Shown here in pieces: positions 8,733 to 17,978 of a DNA stretch of 64,000 bases. This DNA comes from JACCXG01 sp963785755. Lineage in GTDB: Bacteria > Acidobacteriota > Vicinamibacteria > Vicinamibacterales > 2-12-FULL-66-21. Position numbers and translations under genes: made by a program. Each line of letters begins with the position of its first letter. The first letter of the stretch is position 1. The notes below the pieces were generated by a model. It worked only from the letters and a program-made list of their open reading frames with translations. It did not search any database and was not told the DNA's origin. The DNA is taken from NCBI GenBank assembly GCA_963785755.1, contig CAWAXG010000075.1, forward strand, positions 806,001 through 870,000. The letters are read 5' to 3'.

Positions 8733-9758
8733 TCAGTCGATCGAGATCTTCCGGAGCAGGTTGAAGTCCGAAAGCATCTTCCCGGCGCCGAGCACGACCG
8801 ACGACAGCGGGTCTTCCGCCATCGCCAGCGGCAGGCCGGTCTCCTCGCGCAGGCGCTTGTCGAGATTCTTCAGCATCGACCCGCCGCCCGTGAGCACGAT
8901 GCCCCGATCGACGATGTCCGCCGAGAGCTCCGGCGGCGTGCGCTCGAGCGCGACGCGCACCGCATCGACGATCACGTTGACCGTCTCCGCGAGCGCTTCC
9001 CGGATTTCCTCGTCCGTGATCGTGATCGTCTTCGGCACCCCCTCGATGAGGTGCCGTCCCTTGATCTCCATCGTCATCCGCTCTTCGAGGGGGAAGGCGG
9101 ATCCAATCTCCATCTTGATGGCTTCGGCAGTCCGCTCGCCGATGAGCAGGTTGTACGTCTTCTTGACGTATTGAATGATCGCTTCGTCCATCTCGTTGCC
9201 GGCAACTGGTACGGCCTTGCTGTAGACAATGCCGGCGAGCGAGATGACGGCGATGTCGGTGGTCCCGCCGCCGATGTCGACGATCATGTTGCCCGACGGC
9301 TCGGTGATCGGCATGCCGGCGCCGATCGCGGCCGCCATGGCTTCCTCGACGAGGTGCACTTCGCTGGCCTTGGCGCGGTAGGCGCTGTCCTTGACCGCCC
9401 GCTTCTCCACCTGCGTGATCTCGGACGGCACGCCGATGACGATGCGGGGGCGGACCCAGACGTTGCGGTTGTGCGCCTTCTTGATGAAGTAGGTCAGCAT
9501 CTTCTCGGTGACCTCGAAGTCTGCGATGACCCCGTCCTTCATCGGCTTGATCGCGACGATGTTCCCCGGCGTTCTGCCGAGCATGTCCTTCGCGTCCTTG
9601 CCCACGGCCTCGATCCGGCCGTTCACCTTGTTGATCGCGACGATCGATGGCTCGTTGACCACGATGCCCTTGCCGCGCGCGTAGACGCACGTGTTCGCCG
9701 TCCCGAGATCAATGGCGAGGTCGCTCGAGAACAGAGAAAACAAAGAACGAAGACTCAA
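8733..9758 (-). CDS. mreB: Rod shape-determining actin homologue MreB
   Basis: A protein of 341 aa. It is a cytoskeletal ATPase that forms membrane-bound filaments and places the elongasome. Actin-fold nucleotide motifs are clear: phosphate-1 DLAIDLGTANT (about 13), phosphate-2 VDIGGGTTDIAVISL (about 160) and adenosine motif GIVLTGGGSMLKNL (about 285). The start is a TTG at 9758; it is chosen because AGGGAG lies 5 bases upstream (9764-9769), whereas the downstream TTG at 9743 has no such site. MreB is first in the mreB-mreC-mreD-mrdA-rodA-rng order, so its promoter should lie in 9759-9893, where no convincing element was identified. Confidence 0.96.
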   Translation of the reverse strand: MSLRSLFSLFSSDLAIDLGTANTCVYARGKGIVVNEPSIVAINKVNGRIEAVGKDAKDMLGRTPGNIVAIKPMKDGVIADFEVTEKMLTYFIKKAHNRNVWVRPRIVIGVPSEITQVEKRAVKDSAYRAKASEVHLVEEAMAAAIGAGMPITEPSGNMIVDIGGGTTDIAVISLAGIVYSKAVPVAGNEMDEAIIQYVKKTYNLLIGERTAEAIKMEIGSAFPLEERMTMEIKGRHLIEGVPKTITITDEEIREALAETVNVIVDAVRVALERTPPELSADIVDRGIVLTGGGSMLKNLDKRLREETGLPLAMAEDPLSSVVLGAGKMLSDFNLLRKISID

Positions 9759-9893
9759 AGTCGCTCCCTTAGACGTCCAGGCGCACTGCCTAACCGGTCA
9801 ACACCACCGACATGCCCACTACTAAGCAGTCGGCGTCGGCTGGCACACCCGATCTGCTGCTCGAGTCCCGTCCCGCCAGGCTGGCCTCGCAGG

Positions 9894-10997
9894 CTAGCTT
9901 CCGGCGACGGAGATCCCATTCTTCCCGTGTTCCTTGACCCAGTACATCGCTTCATCCGCCGCATGGATGAGCTGTTCGGCGGAGGCGGCGACATCCGGCA
10001 GCGTGGCGACTCCCACCGAAACCGTCAGCCTGATGTCGAGCCCTTCGTCGCTCAGGAACCGGTGCACCGAGATCTTGTCCCGGATGCGCTCGCCGACGGC
10101 GACGGCCCCTCCGCTTCCCGTTTCGGGCAGGACGAGCGCGAACTCGTCGCCGCCGAACCGCGCGACGATGTCCGTCTCGCGCGCGCTGATGCGGATGACG
10201 GCGGCCGCCTCGACCAGGGCGCTGCTGCCAAACAGGTGGCCGTGCGTGTCGTTGATGCGCTTGAACCCGTCGAGATCGATGAACAGCAGCGAGAGCGGCC
10301 GCCCGCTGCGCGAGGCGCGCTTCGTTTCACGCCGCAGCACCTGCGACAGATACCGCGAGTTGTAGAGCTGCGTCAGGTCGTCGGTGACCGACAGCGCCTC
10401 CGCGCGCTGCATCCGAAGAGCGTTATCGAGCGCAATCGATCCCGGTTCCAGTGCCGCCTTCAAAACACTCAGGCTGGTGGCCGCGAACTTCGGCTCGCGG
10501 CTGGCGGCCACGCGGTCCATCGCGACGAGCGCCCCCACGGTCCGGCCCCGGCATTCCAGGGGAAACGCGATCGCAGCCGCAGTGGCGTCCCCGTCTTTCC
10601 GGCCGAGCCGCTTGTCCACGCTCACGTCGGCCGAGCAGAACAGATTGCCAGTCCGCAGCACCCATTCGCCGACAGCCTGAGCGGCCGGCTCGAGGGACGG
10701 CGGGAGACCTCTCGTCGTCACGACCCGGCTGCGCGAGCTGTCGCCGGTCGCCAGGACCATCCAGTATGGCGCCGGGACCCAGTCGGCCACTCGGGCGACC
10801 ATCGCATCTGCAACGCGCTCGGGTTCGAGGCTGGAATTGACGGCTCGAATCATCTCGGCGAGCACGTCGGCACGAGCCAGCCGCCGCCGCATCTCGTTCT
10901 GAAGCGGCCGTAATCGTCCGGCGAGGTCCGGGCGGCCTCCCGTTGCAGCCTTCCTGCTCGGTGGACGGGCGCGAGACTGCCGACCAGTCCCGGTCAA
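9894..10997 (-). CDS. GAF-GGDEF diguanylate cyclase
   Basis: A protein of 367 aa. It should make cyclic di-GMP from two GTP. The N-terminal basic tail (to about residue 35) is followed by a GAF-like sensor domain at about 45-190 (NSSLEPERVADAMVARVADW) and a GGDEF domain from about 205. The active-site motif is intact, ARFGGDEFALVL (about 280), and the product-inhibition I-site RETD lies five residues before it, so feedback inhibition is likely. There is no membrane segment, so it is a cytosolic sensor with unknown ligand. The longest frame starts with TTG at 10997. A later start such as MRRRLARAD is possible and would remove only the basic tail. It lies 135 bp from mreB on the same strand. 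Confidence 0.9.
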   Translation of the reverse strand: MTGTGRQSRARPPSRKAATGGRPDLAGRLRPLQNEMRRRLARADVLAEMIRAVNSSLEPERVADAMVARVADWVPAPYWMVLATGDSSRSRVVTTRGLPPSLEPAAQAVGEWVLRTGNLFCSADVSVDKRLGRKDGDATAAAIAFPLECRGRTVGALVAMDRVAASREPKFAATSLSVLKAALEPGSIALDNALRMQRAEALSVTDDLTQLYNSRYLSQVLRRETKRASRSGRPLSLLFIDLDGFKRINDTHGHLFGSSALVEAAAVIRISARETDIVARFGGDEFALVLPETGSGGAVAVGERIRDKISVHRFLSDEGLDIRLTVSVGVATLPDVAASAEQLIHAADEAMYWVKEHGKNGISVAGS

Positions 10998-11135
10998 TCG
11001 GCTCTGCGTCCCATTGGAATGACGAATCGCTCTAAGTCCTTCTATCTACGAAGATAATAACACGTACCCATCCGAAGCCTCAGCTCGAGCCCGCGACGCC
11101 GCGCTCTGGCACCCCCCTGTGCTATAAGCTTTCAC

Positions 11136-11149
11136 GTTGAACGGTAAAG
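11136..11149. promoter_or_regulatory. LacI-type operator, site A (before DUF1080 gene)
   Basis: The 14-mer GTTGAACGGTAAAG has the same right half (CGGTAAAG) and central CG as sites at 24708, 35607 and 48372. A -10-like TATAAG lies just upstream at 11123-11128, so a bound repressor would sit over the transcription start. The gene start is 18 bases downstream. The assignment to the LacI protein encoded at 34529-35578 is inference. Confidence 0.55.
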
Positions 11150-11167
11150 TTTTGTACGAGGTGCCGC

Positions 11168-11938
11168 ATGCTCCGCCTTCGAATCCTCGCTCCGATCGCT
11201 GCCCTCGCCGCGGCGCTGCCCATTGCGGTGACGTCCGCGCAGAACGGACCGGCCTCCGGGTCGAAACCTGCTGCCCGGGCCCAGGCCCCGGCTGGCGTGT
11301 CACTGTTCGATGGTAAAACGCTGCAGGGGTGGCGTGGCTACAAACGGCCGGACGCGACCGGCTCGCGCTGGAAGGCCGAGGACGGCATGCTGACGCTGGA
11401 CCGCGACGATGGGAAGGATACCCGCGGCGCGCGCGACATCATCACGACCGAGACGTTCGACCTGTTCGATCTGACCTGGGAATGGAAGGTCTCCCAGGGC
11501 GGCAACAGCGGCCTGAAGTACTTCGTCCTCGAAGACAGGGACAGCGCGATCGGCCACGAATACCAGATGATCGACGACGAGCGGCACCCCGACGCCAAGA
11601 TCGGCCCGCATCGTCAGACGGCCGCGTTCTATGACGTGCTGGCGGCGCCGCAGCCCCGTCCGCTGAAGCCGGCGGGTGAATGGAACACGAGCCGGATCCG
11701 CGTCGCGCCGAGCCGAGTCGTCCCCGGCAGTACGCGCGTCTACCACTACTTGAACGACCTGCGCGTCCTCGAATACGAGCTCGATTCGCCGGAGCTGCGC
11801 ACGGCGATCGAGAAGAGCAAGTTCAAGGGCATCGAGCGCTTCGGCAAGCTGCAGAAGGGGCACATCCTGATCCAGGATCACGGGGATCAGGTGTGGTACA
11901 GGAACATCAAGATCATCAGACTCAGCGGCCAGTCGTAA
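11168..11938 (+). CDS. Exported DUF1080 (3-keto-disaccharide hydrolase domain) protein
   Basis: A protein of 256 aa with a signal peptide (MLRLRILAPIAALAAALPIA, cleavage near TSAQ). The DUF1080 jelly-roll begins with GVSLFDGKTLQGWRGY (about 45) and carries the family features NSGLKYFV (about 115), GHEYQMIDDERHPDAK (about 130) and an aromatic AAFYDV (about 150). The Pfam name comes from hydrolysis of 3-keto-disaccharides, and related proteins cleave 3-keto-glycosides by elimination. The mature protein should act in the periplasm. It is first of a same-strand group with DUF6807, Gfo/Idh and FAD monooxygenase genes, and has operator site A before it. Activity on a given glycoside cannot be read from sequence. 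Confidence 0.88.
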   Translation: MLRLRILAPIAALAAALPIAVTSAQNGPASGSKPAARAQAPAGVSLFDGKTLQGWRGYKRPDATGSRWKAEDGMLTLDRDDGKDTRGARDIITTETFDLFDLTWEWKVSQGGNSGLKYFVLEDRDSAIGHEYQMIDDERHPDAKIGPHRQTAAFYDVLAAPQPRPLKPAGEWNTSRIRVAPSRVVPGSTRVYHYLNDLRVLEYELDSPELRTAIEKSKFKGIERFGKLQKGHILIQDHGDQVWYRNIKIIRLSGQS

Positions 11939-11994
11939 TCGCGGAGGCCGGCCGATCAGGTCCGGCTCGCCCGACATCTTGAAAGGATCGGTCA

Positions 11995-13038
11995 ATGCGC
12001 AGGGTATTCGCCGCGTTCGTGCTCGCTCCATTCGTCCTTGCGGCGGGGGTCGCCACGCAGGCGCCGCCACGCGTCCAGGTGGTGCCGCACGCGGTCGCGC
12101 CGCGTGTCGACGTCATCATCGATGACAAGCCCTTCACCTCGTACATCTTCGAGCGGTCGCAGAAAAAACCGTTCCTGTATCCGCTGCGCACGGCCAACGG
12201 CACGGTGGTCACGCGCGGGTATCCGATCGAGCCGCGGCCGTTCGAGCGCGTCGATCATCCCCACCATATCGGCCTGTGGTTCAACTACGGCGACGTGAAT
12301 GGCCTCGATTTCTGGAACAATTCCGACGCGATTCCGGCGGACCGGGCGGCCAAGATGGGCACGGTGGTTCACCAACGCGTCATCGAGGCGACGAGCGGCA
12401 CGGACAAGGGTGAGCTGAACGTCGAGATGGACTGGGTCGATTCGAACGGCACGGTCCTGCTCAAGGAGAACACGCACTACGTGTTCCGCGGGGACGAGAA
12501 GAGCCGCACCATCGATCGCATCACGCGGCTGACCGCACTCAAGGACACGGTGGTGCTCGGCGACAACAAGGAAGGGCTGCTCGGCATCCGCGTCACGCGA
12601 GAGCTCGAGGCGCCGTCACAGAAACCCGAGGTCTACACCGACGCGGCCGGCAAGGAGAACAAGACCCGCGTCGTGCAGAACGAAGGCGTGGTCGGCAATT
12701 ACGTCGGCAGCGACGGCAAGACCGGCGACGCGGTCTGGGGCACGCACGGGCCGTGGATGATGCTCGGCGGAAAGGTCGGCTCCGAGCAGGTGACGCTGGC
12801 GATTCTCGATCACCCGTCGAACACCAACTTCCCGACCGTGTGGCACGCGCGCGGTTACGGCCTCTTCGCGGCGAACAATCTCGGTCGCAAGGCGTTCGAC
12901 GAGAAGATGGAGGAATCCAAGGTCACATTGCAGCCGTCGCAGTCGGTCACCTTCAGGCACCGCGTGCTGATCCTTCCCGGCACGCCGGATCCGGCCAAAT
13001 TGAACGCCGAGCACAAGACGTTCGCCGCAGCGAAGTAG
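11995..13038 (+). CDS. Exported DUF6807 (PmoA-like) protein
   Basis: A protein of 347 aa with a signal peptide (MRRVFAAFVLAPFVLAAGVA). The mature protein matches the methane-oxygenase-PmoA-named family, now DUF6807. Its hallmark is the His-rich FERVDHPHHIGLWFNYGD (about 80-97), followed by NGLDFW and a long beta-sandwich body ending in FRHRVLILPG. The family has no established enzymatic role. It is repeatedly found next to DUF1080 and Gfo/Idh genes in polysaccharide-degrading bacteria, as here, which suggests a role in handling oxidised sugars; that is inference. The ATG overlaps no other gene and follows a gap of 56 bases. Confidence 0.82.
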   Translation: MRRVFAAFVLAPFVLAAGVATQAPPRVQVVPHAVAPRVDVIIDDKPFTSYIFERSQKKPFLYPLRTANGTVVTRGYPIEPRPFERVDHPHHIGLWFNYGDVNGLDFWNNSDAIPADRAAKMGTVVHQRVIEATSGTDKGELNVEMDWVDSNGTVLLKENTHYVFRGDEKSRTIDRITRLTALKDTVVLGDNKEGLLGIRVTRELEAPSQKPEVYTDAAGKENKTRVVQNEGVVGNYVGSDGKTGDAVWGTHGPWMMLGGKVGSEQVTLAILDHPSNTNFPTVWHARGYGLFAANNLGRKAFDEKMEESKVTLQPSQSVTFRHRVLILPGTPDPAKLNAEHKTFAAAK

Positions 13039-13048
13039 TTCGGGCGGC

Positions 13049-14089
13049 ATGCACATTGGCATCCTCGGAGGAGGCAACATCAGCGGCACGCATGCGCGTG
13101 CCGCTGCCGCCATTCCCGGCGTCAAGGTCGGGGCCTTCCACGGCACCAATCGCGAGCGGACGGCCAAACTCGCGGAGCCATACGGCGCGGCCGTCTACGA
13201 CACGCTCGACGACTTCCTGAGCCATCAGCCGATGGATCTCGTCGCCATCGGCAGCCCGTCGGGACTTCACGCGCAGCAGGGCATCGCCGCGGCCCGGCGA
13301 GGTTTTCACGTGCTCGTCGAAAAGCCGCTCGACATCACGACCGGACGCGCGGACGATCTCATCGGCGCATGCGAAGAGGCCAAGGTGAAGCTGGGGGTCT
13401 TCTTCCAGGATCGCCTCCGCCCCGCCATCGTGGAAATCAAGCAGATGATCGACGGCGGCGAGCTGGGGACACCGGTGATGATCGCCGGCCGGGTTCGATG
13501 GTATCGCCCGCCCGAGTACTACTCGAGCTCGAAATGGCGCGGGACCTGGGCGCTCGACGGCGGCGGCGCGCTGATGAACCAGGCGATTCACACCGTCGAT
13601 CTCGTGCAGTGGATGTTCGGCCCGATCGCGCGGGTGTCGGCGGCGGTCGCGACGCGGGTGCACAGCATCGAGGTGGAGGATACGGCCGCGGCGGTCATCG
13701 AATTCACGAGCGGCGCGCTCGGCACCATCGAAGCGGCGACGTCGCTCTATCCAGGGTATCCGCGACGGCTCGAAGTGACCGGATCGAACGGCACGGTCGT
13801 GCTCGAGGACGACAAACTGATTCGGGTCGACCTGCGCTCGTCCCCCGCGTCCGCGTCGGCGGTCGCCGCGCCGGCTGCGGCCGGCTCACCCGAGAACGTC
13901 TCCTCGCCGGTGGTCTCGGACGCGAGCGCGCATCAACGCGTCATCGAAGACTTCATCCAGGCCATTCGCAGCAACAGCGTGCCGGCGACCGATGGCCGTC
14001 AAGGCCGGCGCAGTGTCGAGCTGGTCGAGGCGATCTACGCCGCGGCGCGAACGAAGCAACCGATCGTACCCGCCGGGCTGGCAACCTGA
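13049..14089 (+). CDS. Gfo/Idh/MocA family NAD(P)-dependent sugar oxidoreductase
   Basis: A protein of 346 aa, cytosolic. The Rossmann nucleotide motif is at the N-terminus (GILGGGNISGTHARAAAA, residues 4-21). The family lysine occurs in VEKPLDI (about 94) and the H-x-x-D-like pair in NQAIHTVDLV (about 180). The usual reaction is NAD(P)+-dependent oxidation or reduction of a sugar or polyol hydroxyl, often at C3. It lies 10 bp after the DUF6807 gene, so co-transcription is likely, and with DUF1080 it would supply or consume a 3-keto sugar. An Ala/Pro/Ser-rich loop at about 268-295 (ASASAVAAPAAAG) is unusual for the family and may be a surface insert. Confidence 0.88.
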   Translation: MHIGILGGGNISGTHARAAAAIPGVKVGAFHGTNRERTAKLAEPYGAAVYDTLDDFLSHQPMDLVAIGSPSGLHAQQGIAAARRGFHVLVEKPLDITTGRADDLIGACEEAKVKLGVFFQDRLRPAIVEIKQMIDGGELGTPVMIAGRVRWYRPPEYYSSSKWRGTWALDGGGALMNQAIHTVDLVQWMFGPIARVSAAVATRVHSIEVEDTAAAVIEFTSGALGTIEAATSLYPGYPRRLEVTGSNGTVVLEDDKLIRVDLRSSPASASAVAAPAAAGSPENVSSPVVSDASAHQRVIEDFIQAIRSNSVPATDGRQGRRSVELVEAIYAAARTKQPIVPAGLAT

Positions 14090-14104
14090 CATTCCTTCCA
14101 CACG

Positions 14105-15226
14105 ATGATCATCATCGCCGGCGCTGGCATCGGCGGCCTGACGCTCGGCTGCGCTCTGAGCCGCGCCGGCCGTCCCTTCCGCATCCTCGAACGGGCCGCC
14201 GAGCTGCGCCCGGTTGGCGCCGGGATCGCGCTCTCCGAGAACGCCCTTCGTGCGCTTGCGCACATCGGGCTCGCGGAAGCCGGCCGCGCCGCCGGACAGG
14301 AGCTCGGCACGGCGGCGATCTGCGATCAACAGGGCAAGGTGCTCATCGGCTATCGCATTCGCGACATCATCTCGGGGGCGACCGTCGCGATGGCGCGGGC
14401 CGCGCTTCAACAGACGCTGGTCGAAGCTCTCGGGGCTCACGTGCATACCGGTCAGGAAGTCGTGGACTACGAGCACCTCGCAACGGGAGTACGGGTGCGT
14501 CTGGCGAGCGGCGAGACGGTCGAGGGTGACTTGCTGGTTGGCGCCGACGGGCTCCACTCGGCGGTGCGGCGCGTCATGCGAGGTCAAGAGCCGCTTCGAT
14601 ACAGCGGCTATACGAGCTGGCGTGCGCTAGTGGACGACATCGACCTCACCGATCCGGATCGGTTCACGGAGAGTTGGGGCGCCGGTCAACGCTTCGGCAT
14701 CGTGCCGATTGGAAATCGCCGCGTCTACTGGTTCGCCGTTGCCGACGCGGCGGCGGGTGATCGGGGGGGCGAGGACGCGCGCGAGGATTTGCGCCAACGC
14801 TTCGCCGGCTGGCACGCGCCGATCGATCGCATCATCGCGGCGACGCCGCGCGATCAGATCATCCGCACGGACATCTTCGACCGCGTGCCGATCGCGCGCT
14901 GGTCGGATCGCCGCGTCGTGCTGCTCGGCGACGCCGCGCACCCGATGACGCCGAACCTCGGCATGGGAGGCTGTCAGGCGATCGAAGACGCGGTGGTCCT
15001 GAGCGACGCGCTCGGACGCGAGGCCAGCATCGACGCCGCGCTCGCTCGATACGAGTCGCGCCGCATCCCGCGCGCCAACAGCTTCGTCGTCCGCTCGTTC
15101 CGAGTCGGACAGATCGCGCAGCTGCGCGCCGCGCCGCTGCGCTGGCTGCGCAACCGCGCCCTCCGCGCCGTGCCTGTCCGCCTCGCCACCCGCGCCATGG
15201 CGCGCGACATGGATTTCAGGCTCTGA
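14105..15226 (+). CDS. FAD-dependent aromatic-type monooxygenase
   Basis: A protein of 373 aa of the p-hydroxybenzoate hydroxylase-like class A flavoprotein monooxygenases. FAD motifs: GxGxxG in IIAGAGIGGLTLGCAL (residues 3-18), the DG motif in LVGADGLHSAVRR (about 145) and the GD motif in LLGDAAHPMTPNLGMGGCQA (about 280). No membrane segment or signal peptide is seen. Its substrate cannot be predicted; relatives hydroxylate salicylate, urate, kynurenine or similar rings. It is the fourth same-strand gene of this group, 15 bp after the Gfo/Idh gene. Confidence 0.87.
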   Translation: MIIIAGAGIGGLTLGCALSRAGRPFRILERAAELRPVGAGIALSENALRALAHIGLAEAGRAAGQELGTAAICDQQGKVLIGYRIRDIISGATVAMARAALQQTLVEALGAHVHTGQEVVDYEHLATGVRVRLASGETVEGDLLVGADGLHSAVRRVMRGQEPLRYSGYTSWRALVDDIDLTDPDRFTESWGAGQRFGIVPIGNRRVYWFAVADAAAGDRGGEDAREDLRQRFAGWHAPIDRIIAATPRDQIIRTDIFDRVPIARWSDRRVVLLGDAAHPMTPNLGMGGCQAIEDAVVLSDALGREASIDAALARYESRRIPRANSFVVRSFRVGQIAQLRAAPLRWLRNRALRAVPVRLATRAMARDMDFRL

Positions 15227-15245
15227 CGAATGTGCGCTCCAGACA

Positions 15246-15395
15246 CTTCCAGCCTGAAGGCGGAAGCCAAGAAGGTTTGAACGGATGATGTGGGAACGGA
15301 GAGACTGGAACTTCCGTGATTGGCGTGGTGATTGGGATACGCGGCTTCCGCCGTCAGACGTCTCGACACGCGTGGCTTCCGCCTTCGGGCGCTGA
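15246..15395. repeat. REP-like CTTCCGCC palindromes in the gap before the ADOP permease
   Basis: This 253-bp gap holds three degenerate copies of the window's REP-like palindrome: cttccagcctgaaggcggaa (15246-15265), cggcttccgccgtcagacg (about 15342) and tggcttccgccttcgggcg (about 15373). Each can form a stem of about 8 bp around a tetraloop. No gene was seen. The first copy may terminate the upstream transcript. Confidence 0.6.
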
Positions 15396-15479
15396 AGATC
15401 GGATCAGTCGGCAGTTGACTGACCAACCATCCCGTCGTTTGCTACGTCCAAGCCCTGAGGTTCCGGGAAGGAGCGTGTC

Positions 15480-17888
15480 GTGGAGAATTGGATTCGCGAG
15501 CTCGTCTACGCCGTCCGGTCGCTGAGCGCGTCGAAAAAGTTCGTGGCGACCGTGGTCGCGACGCTGGCGCTCGGGGTCGGCGCGAACGCCGCTGTGTTCA
15601 GCGTGCTGCACGCGGTCGTGCTGCAGCCGCTGCCCTATGACGAGCCGGATCAACTCGTCAGGATCCATCACCGGAACGGCGGCGAAGACGGCTACCTTCC
15701 CGGCCTCGCGCTGATCGAACACCGCGATCAGAGCCGCACACTCGACATTGCCGCGGTCTATACGTATTCGGTGGAAGGCGTCGACCTCACGGATCGTGGC
15801 CAGCCCGAACGCGTCCAGAGCCTGCAGGTGAGCGCTGACTACTTCCGGGTCCTGCGCGTGAGCCCGCTCGCCGGGCGGGTGTTCGAGCGCGCCGACGAAG
15901 TGCCAAACGCGCGAGTGGCGGTCATCGGCGAACGGATCTGGCGCGAATACCTCGGCGGCGCGCCGGACGCGGCCGGACGATCGCTGTCGCTCAACGGCAT
16001 TCCCTATCGCGTCACGGCGGTGCTTCCGGCCGGCTTCCGCGATCCGTTGATGCCGGATGTCGAGATCTGGGCCGCCCTGAACACCCAGCGCGGCGGCCCG
16101 AACTCCTGGGACAACCACTACCTGAGCTCGATCGGGCGGCTCAGGCCTGGCGTGACGATCGGCGAAGCCCAGGCCGAACTGACGGCCATCGCCGGTCGCT
16201 TCCAGTCGGAGCTGCGGGGCACCGGCACGAATCGGCTCTCCGCTCGTGTCGCGCCGCTCCAGGAGGACACGCTCGGCGGCGCAACGAAGATGCTCTGGCT
16301 GCTCTTCGGCGCCGTCGTCCTGTTGCTCGTGATCGCGTGCGTCAACATCGCCGGCCTGGTGCTGGCGCGGAGCGCGGCGCGCGAGGGAGAGCTCGCGATT
16401 CGAGCGGCGCTCGGTTGTTCGCGCTGGCGGCTCGTACGCCAGCTGGTCGTCGAGAGCGTGCTGTTGTCGATCGCCGGCGGTATCGCCGGAGTGCTGCTCG
16501 CCGCCGCGGTGACGAAGGCCCTGATGGCCTGGGCGCCGGAGAACATCGCGCGGATCAGCGTCGGCTCCGCGACGCTCGCCGTTTCGGCCTTCGGTCTCGG
16601 CGTCGCCGTCCTCGCCGGCGTTGCGTTTGGATTCGCGACGGCGGCGCCGTTTGGCCGTCCCGATCTCGAGAGCGTCTTGCGCGAGTCTGGGCGATCGGCC
16701 AGCACCGGCTGGCGGCAGCTGCGATTTCGCAACGTTCTCGTCGTGTGCCAGATCGCGCTGGCCCTCGTCCTCGTCATCGGCGCGGCGCTCCTGCTGCGCA
16801 GCTTCCAGCGTCTGTCGTCGGTTTCGCTCGGGATCCAGGCTGATGGCGTGCTCACGTTCCAGGTGCATCTGCCATCGGGCCGCTATGCCGATGCGCAGCG
16901 TCGCGCCGATTTCCACGTGGAGTTTCAGCGCCGCATCGCCACGCTCCAGGACGTGAAGGCGGTCGGCGCCATCTCTCGCCTTCCGGTCACCGGCCCGTAT
17001 CATGTCTGGGGCACGCAGCGGCCAGACCGGCCGCCGGACGCACCGTTCACGCCGGCCAATCAGCGGGTTGTCGAAGGACACTACTTCGAGGCGCTGGGTA
17101 TTCCTCTCCTCCGCGGCCGCACCTTCTCGCCGCAGGACCGCGCCGCCAATCCACGGCAGGTCGTGATCAGTCAGGAGCTCGTCCGGCAGCTGTTTCCCTC
17201 GGAGGACCCGATCGGCCGGCAGCTGCGCGCGGGTGGCAGCACCGTCGAGGTGATTGGCGTCGTCGGTAATGTATCGATCGGTCCGCGGATCCCGATGCGG
17301 CCGATCGTCTATCACTCGCACAGCCAGTACGCCGCGAACCGGTTGTGGGGACTCACGCAGGTCGTCGCCGTCCGACGCCTCACGCCGGGCCTGCTGGACG
17401 CCATCCGGCGCGAGCTCGCGGCGATCGATCCGGCGCTCGTGCTGCATGAGCCAAGGACGCTGTCCGACGTCATCGCCGGCGGGATCGCGCTCGACCGGTT
17501 CGCGACGCTGGTGGTCGGCGTCTACTCGCTTCTTGCCGTCTCGCTGGCCGCCGTCGGCATTTATGGAGTGTTGAGCTATGCCGTCAGCCGGCGGCGGCGC
17601 GAGCTCGGCATCCGCCTGGCGCTGGGCGCGCCAACCAGCTCGATTCGATCGCTGATCGTGCGCGACGGTGGCCGGCTGGCGGCAACCGGCGTCGTCCTGG
17701 GACTGGTCGCCGCCGCGCTCACGACCCGCGTCCTCGGCTCGATGCTGTTCGAGGTCAACGTGATCGATCCGTCCATCTTCGGCATCGCCGCGGCAACCCT
17801 GACCGCGGTCGCGCTCGGCGCGAGCTGGCTTCCGGCGCGAACGGCGACGAAAGTCGATCCGCTGCACTCCTTGCGCGCCGACGGCTGA
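15480..17888 (+). CDS. ADOP family MacB/FtsX permease
   Basis: A protein of 802 aa, the usual length for an acidobacterial duplicated orphan permease. The GTG start at 15480 is supported by GGGAAGGAG at 15463-15471. The N-terminus reads VYAVRSLSASKKFVATVV and then LALGVGANAAVFSVLHAVVL, the standard MacB-type first helix. There are two MacB_PCD periplasmic regions and two FtsX permease blocks: about 270-400, with EGELAIRAALGCSRWRLVRQ, and about 670-790, with RRRELGIRLALGAPTSSIRS. No ATPase is encoded beside it, hence 'orphan'. Function is unknown; lipid, peptide or macrolide export is assumed from MacB homology. A decayed relative lies at 61851-62516. Confidence 0.92.
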   Translation: MENWIRELVYAVRSLSASKKFVATVVATLALGVGANAAVFSVLHAVVLQPLPYDEPDQLVRIHHRNGGEDGYLPGLALIEHRDQSRTLDIAAVYTYSVEGVDLTDRGQPERVQSLQVSADYFRVLRVSPLAGRVFERADEVPNARVAVIGERIWREYLGGAPDAAGRSLSLNGIPYRVTAVLPAGFRDPLMPDVEIWAALNTQRGGPNSWDNHYLSSIGRLRPGVTIGEAQAELTAIAGRFQSELRGTGTNRLSARVAPLQEDTLGGATKMLWLLFGAVVLLLVIACVNIAGLVLARSAAREGELAIRAALGCSRWRLVRQLVVESVLLSIAGGIAGVLLAAAVTKALMAWAPENIARISVGSATLAVSAFGLGVAVLAGVAFGFATAAPFGRPDLESVLRESGRSASTGWRQLRFRNVLVVCQIALALVLVIGAALLLRSFQRLSSVSLGIQADGVLTFQVHLPSGRYADAQRRADFHVEFQRRIATLQDVKAVGAISRLPVTGPYHVWGTQRPDRPPDAPFTPANQRVVEGHYFEALGIPLLRGRTFSPQDRAANPRQVVISQELVRQLFPSEDPIGRQLRAGGSTVEVIGVVGNVSIGPRIPMRPIVYHSHSQYAANRLWGLTQVVAVRRLTPGLLDAIRRELAAIDPALVLHEPRTLSDVIAGGIALDRFATLVVGVYSLLAVSLAAVGIYGVLSYAVSRRRRELGIRLALGAPTSSIRSLIVRDGGRLAATGVVLGLVAAALTTRVLGSMLFEVNVIDPSIFGIAAATLTAVALGASWLPARTATKVDPLHSLRADG

Positions 17889-17923
17889 ATCCGGCGCGCG
17901 CGCTCGCGCTCAATCGTTCGTGG

Positions 17924-17943
17924 CTTCCGCCTTCAGGCGGAAG
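17924..17943. terminator. Perfect REP-like hairpin after the ADOP permease
   Basis: CTTCCGCC-TTCA-GGCGGAAG forms a perfect 8-bp GC-rich stem with a tetraloop, 36 bases after the permease stop. No U-tract follows, so it is either a REP-type element or a weak terminator. The reverse-oriented copy is at 52838-52857. Confidence 0.6.
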
Positions 17944-17978
17944 GGTGCCGGCGCCACAATCTGGGGTAAGCTCACCGC

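Noticed and set aside
8598..10913. A 771-residue plus-strand frame over mreB and the GGDEF gene.
   Set aside because: It spans two well-supported minus-strand genes and the gap between them and has antisense-type composition (many R, D, H, V, L).
11108..11122. Sigma-54 promoter (TGGCAC...TGTGC) before the DUF1080 gene.
   Set aside because: The GG and GC are 13 bases apart rather than 12, and the -12 box is poor. A TATAAG just downstream next to the operator is a better candidate.
15354..17867. An 837-residue frame on the minus strand opposite the ADOP permease.
   Set aside because: It is extremely rich in R, D, E, H and Q with no domain, and lies antisense to a protein with clear MacB/FtsX features. 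Long antisense frames are usual in GC-rich DNA.
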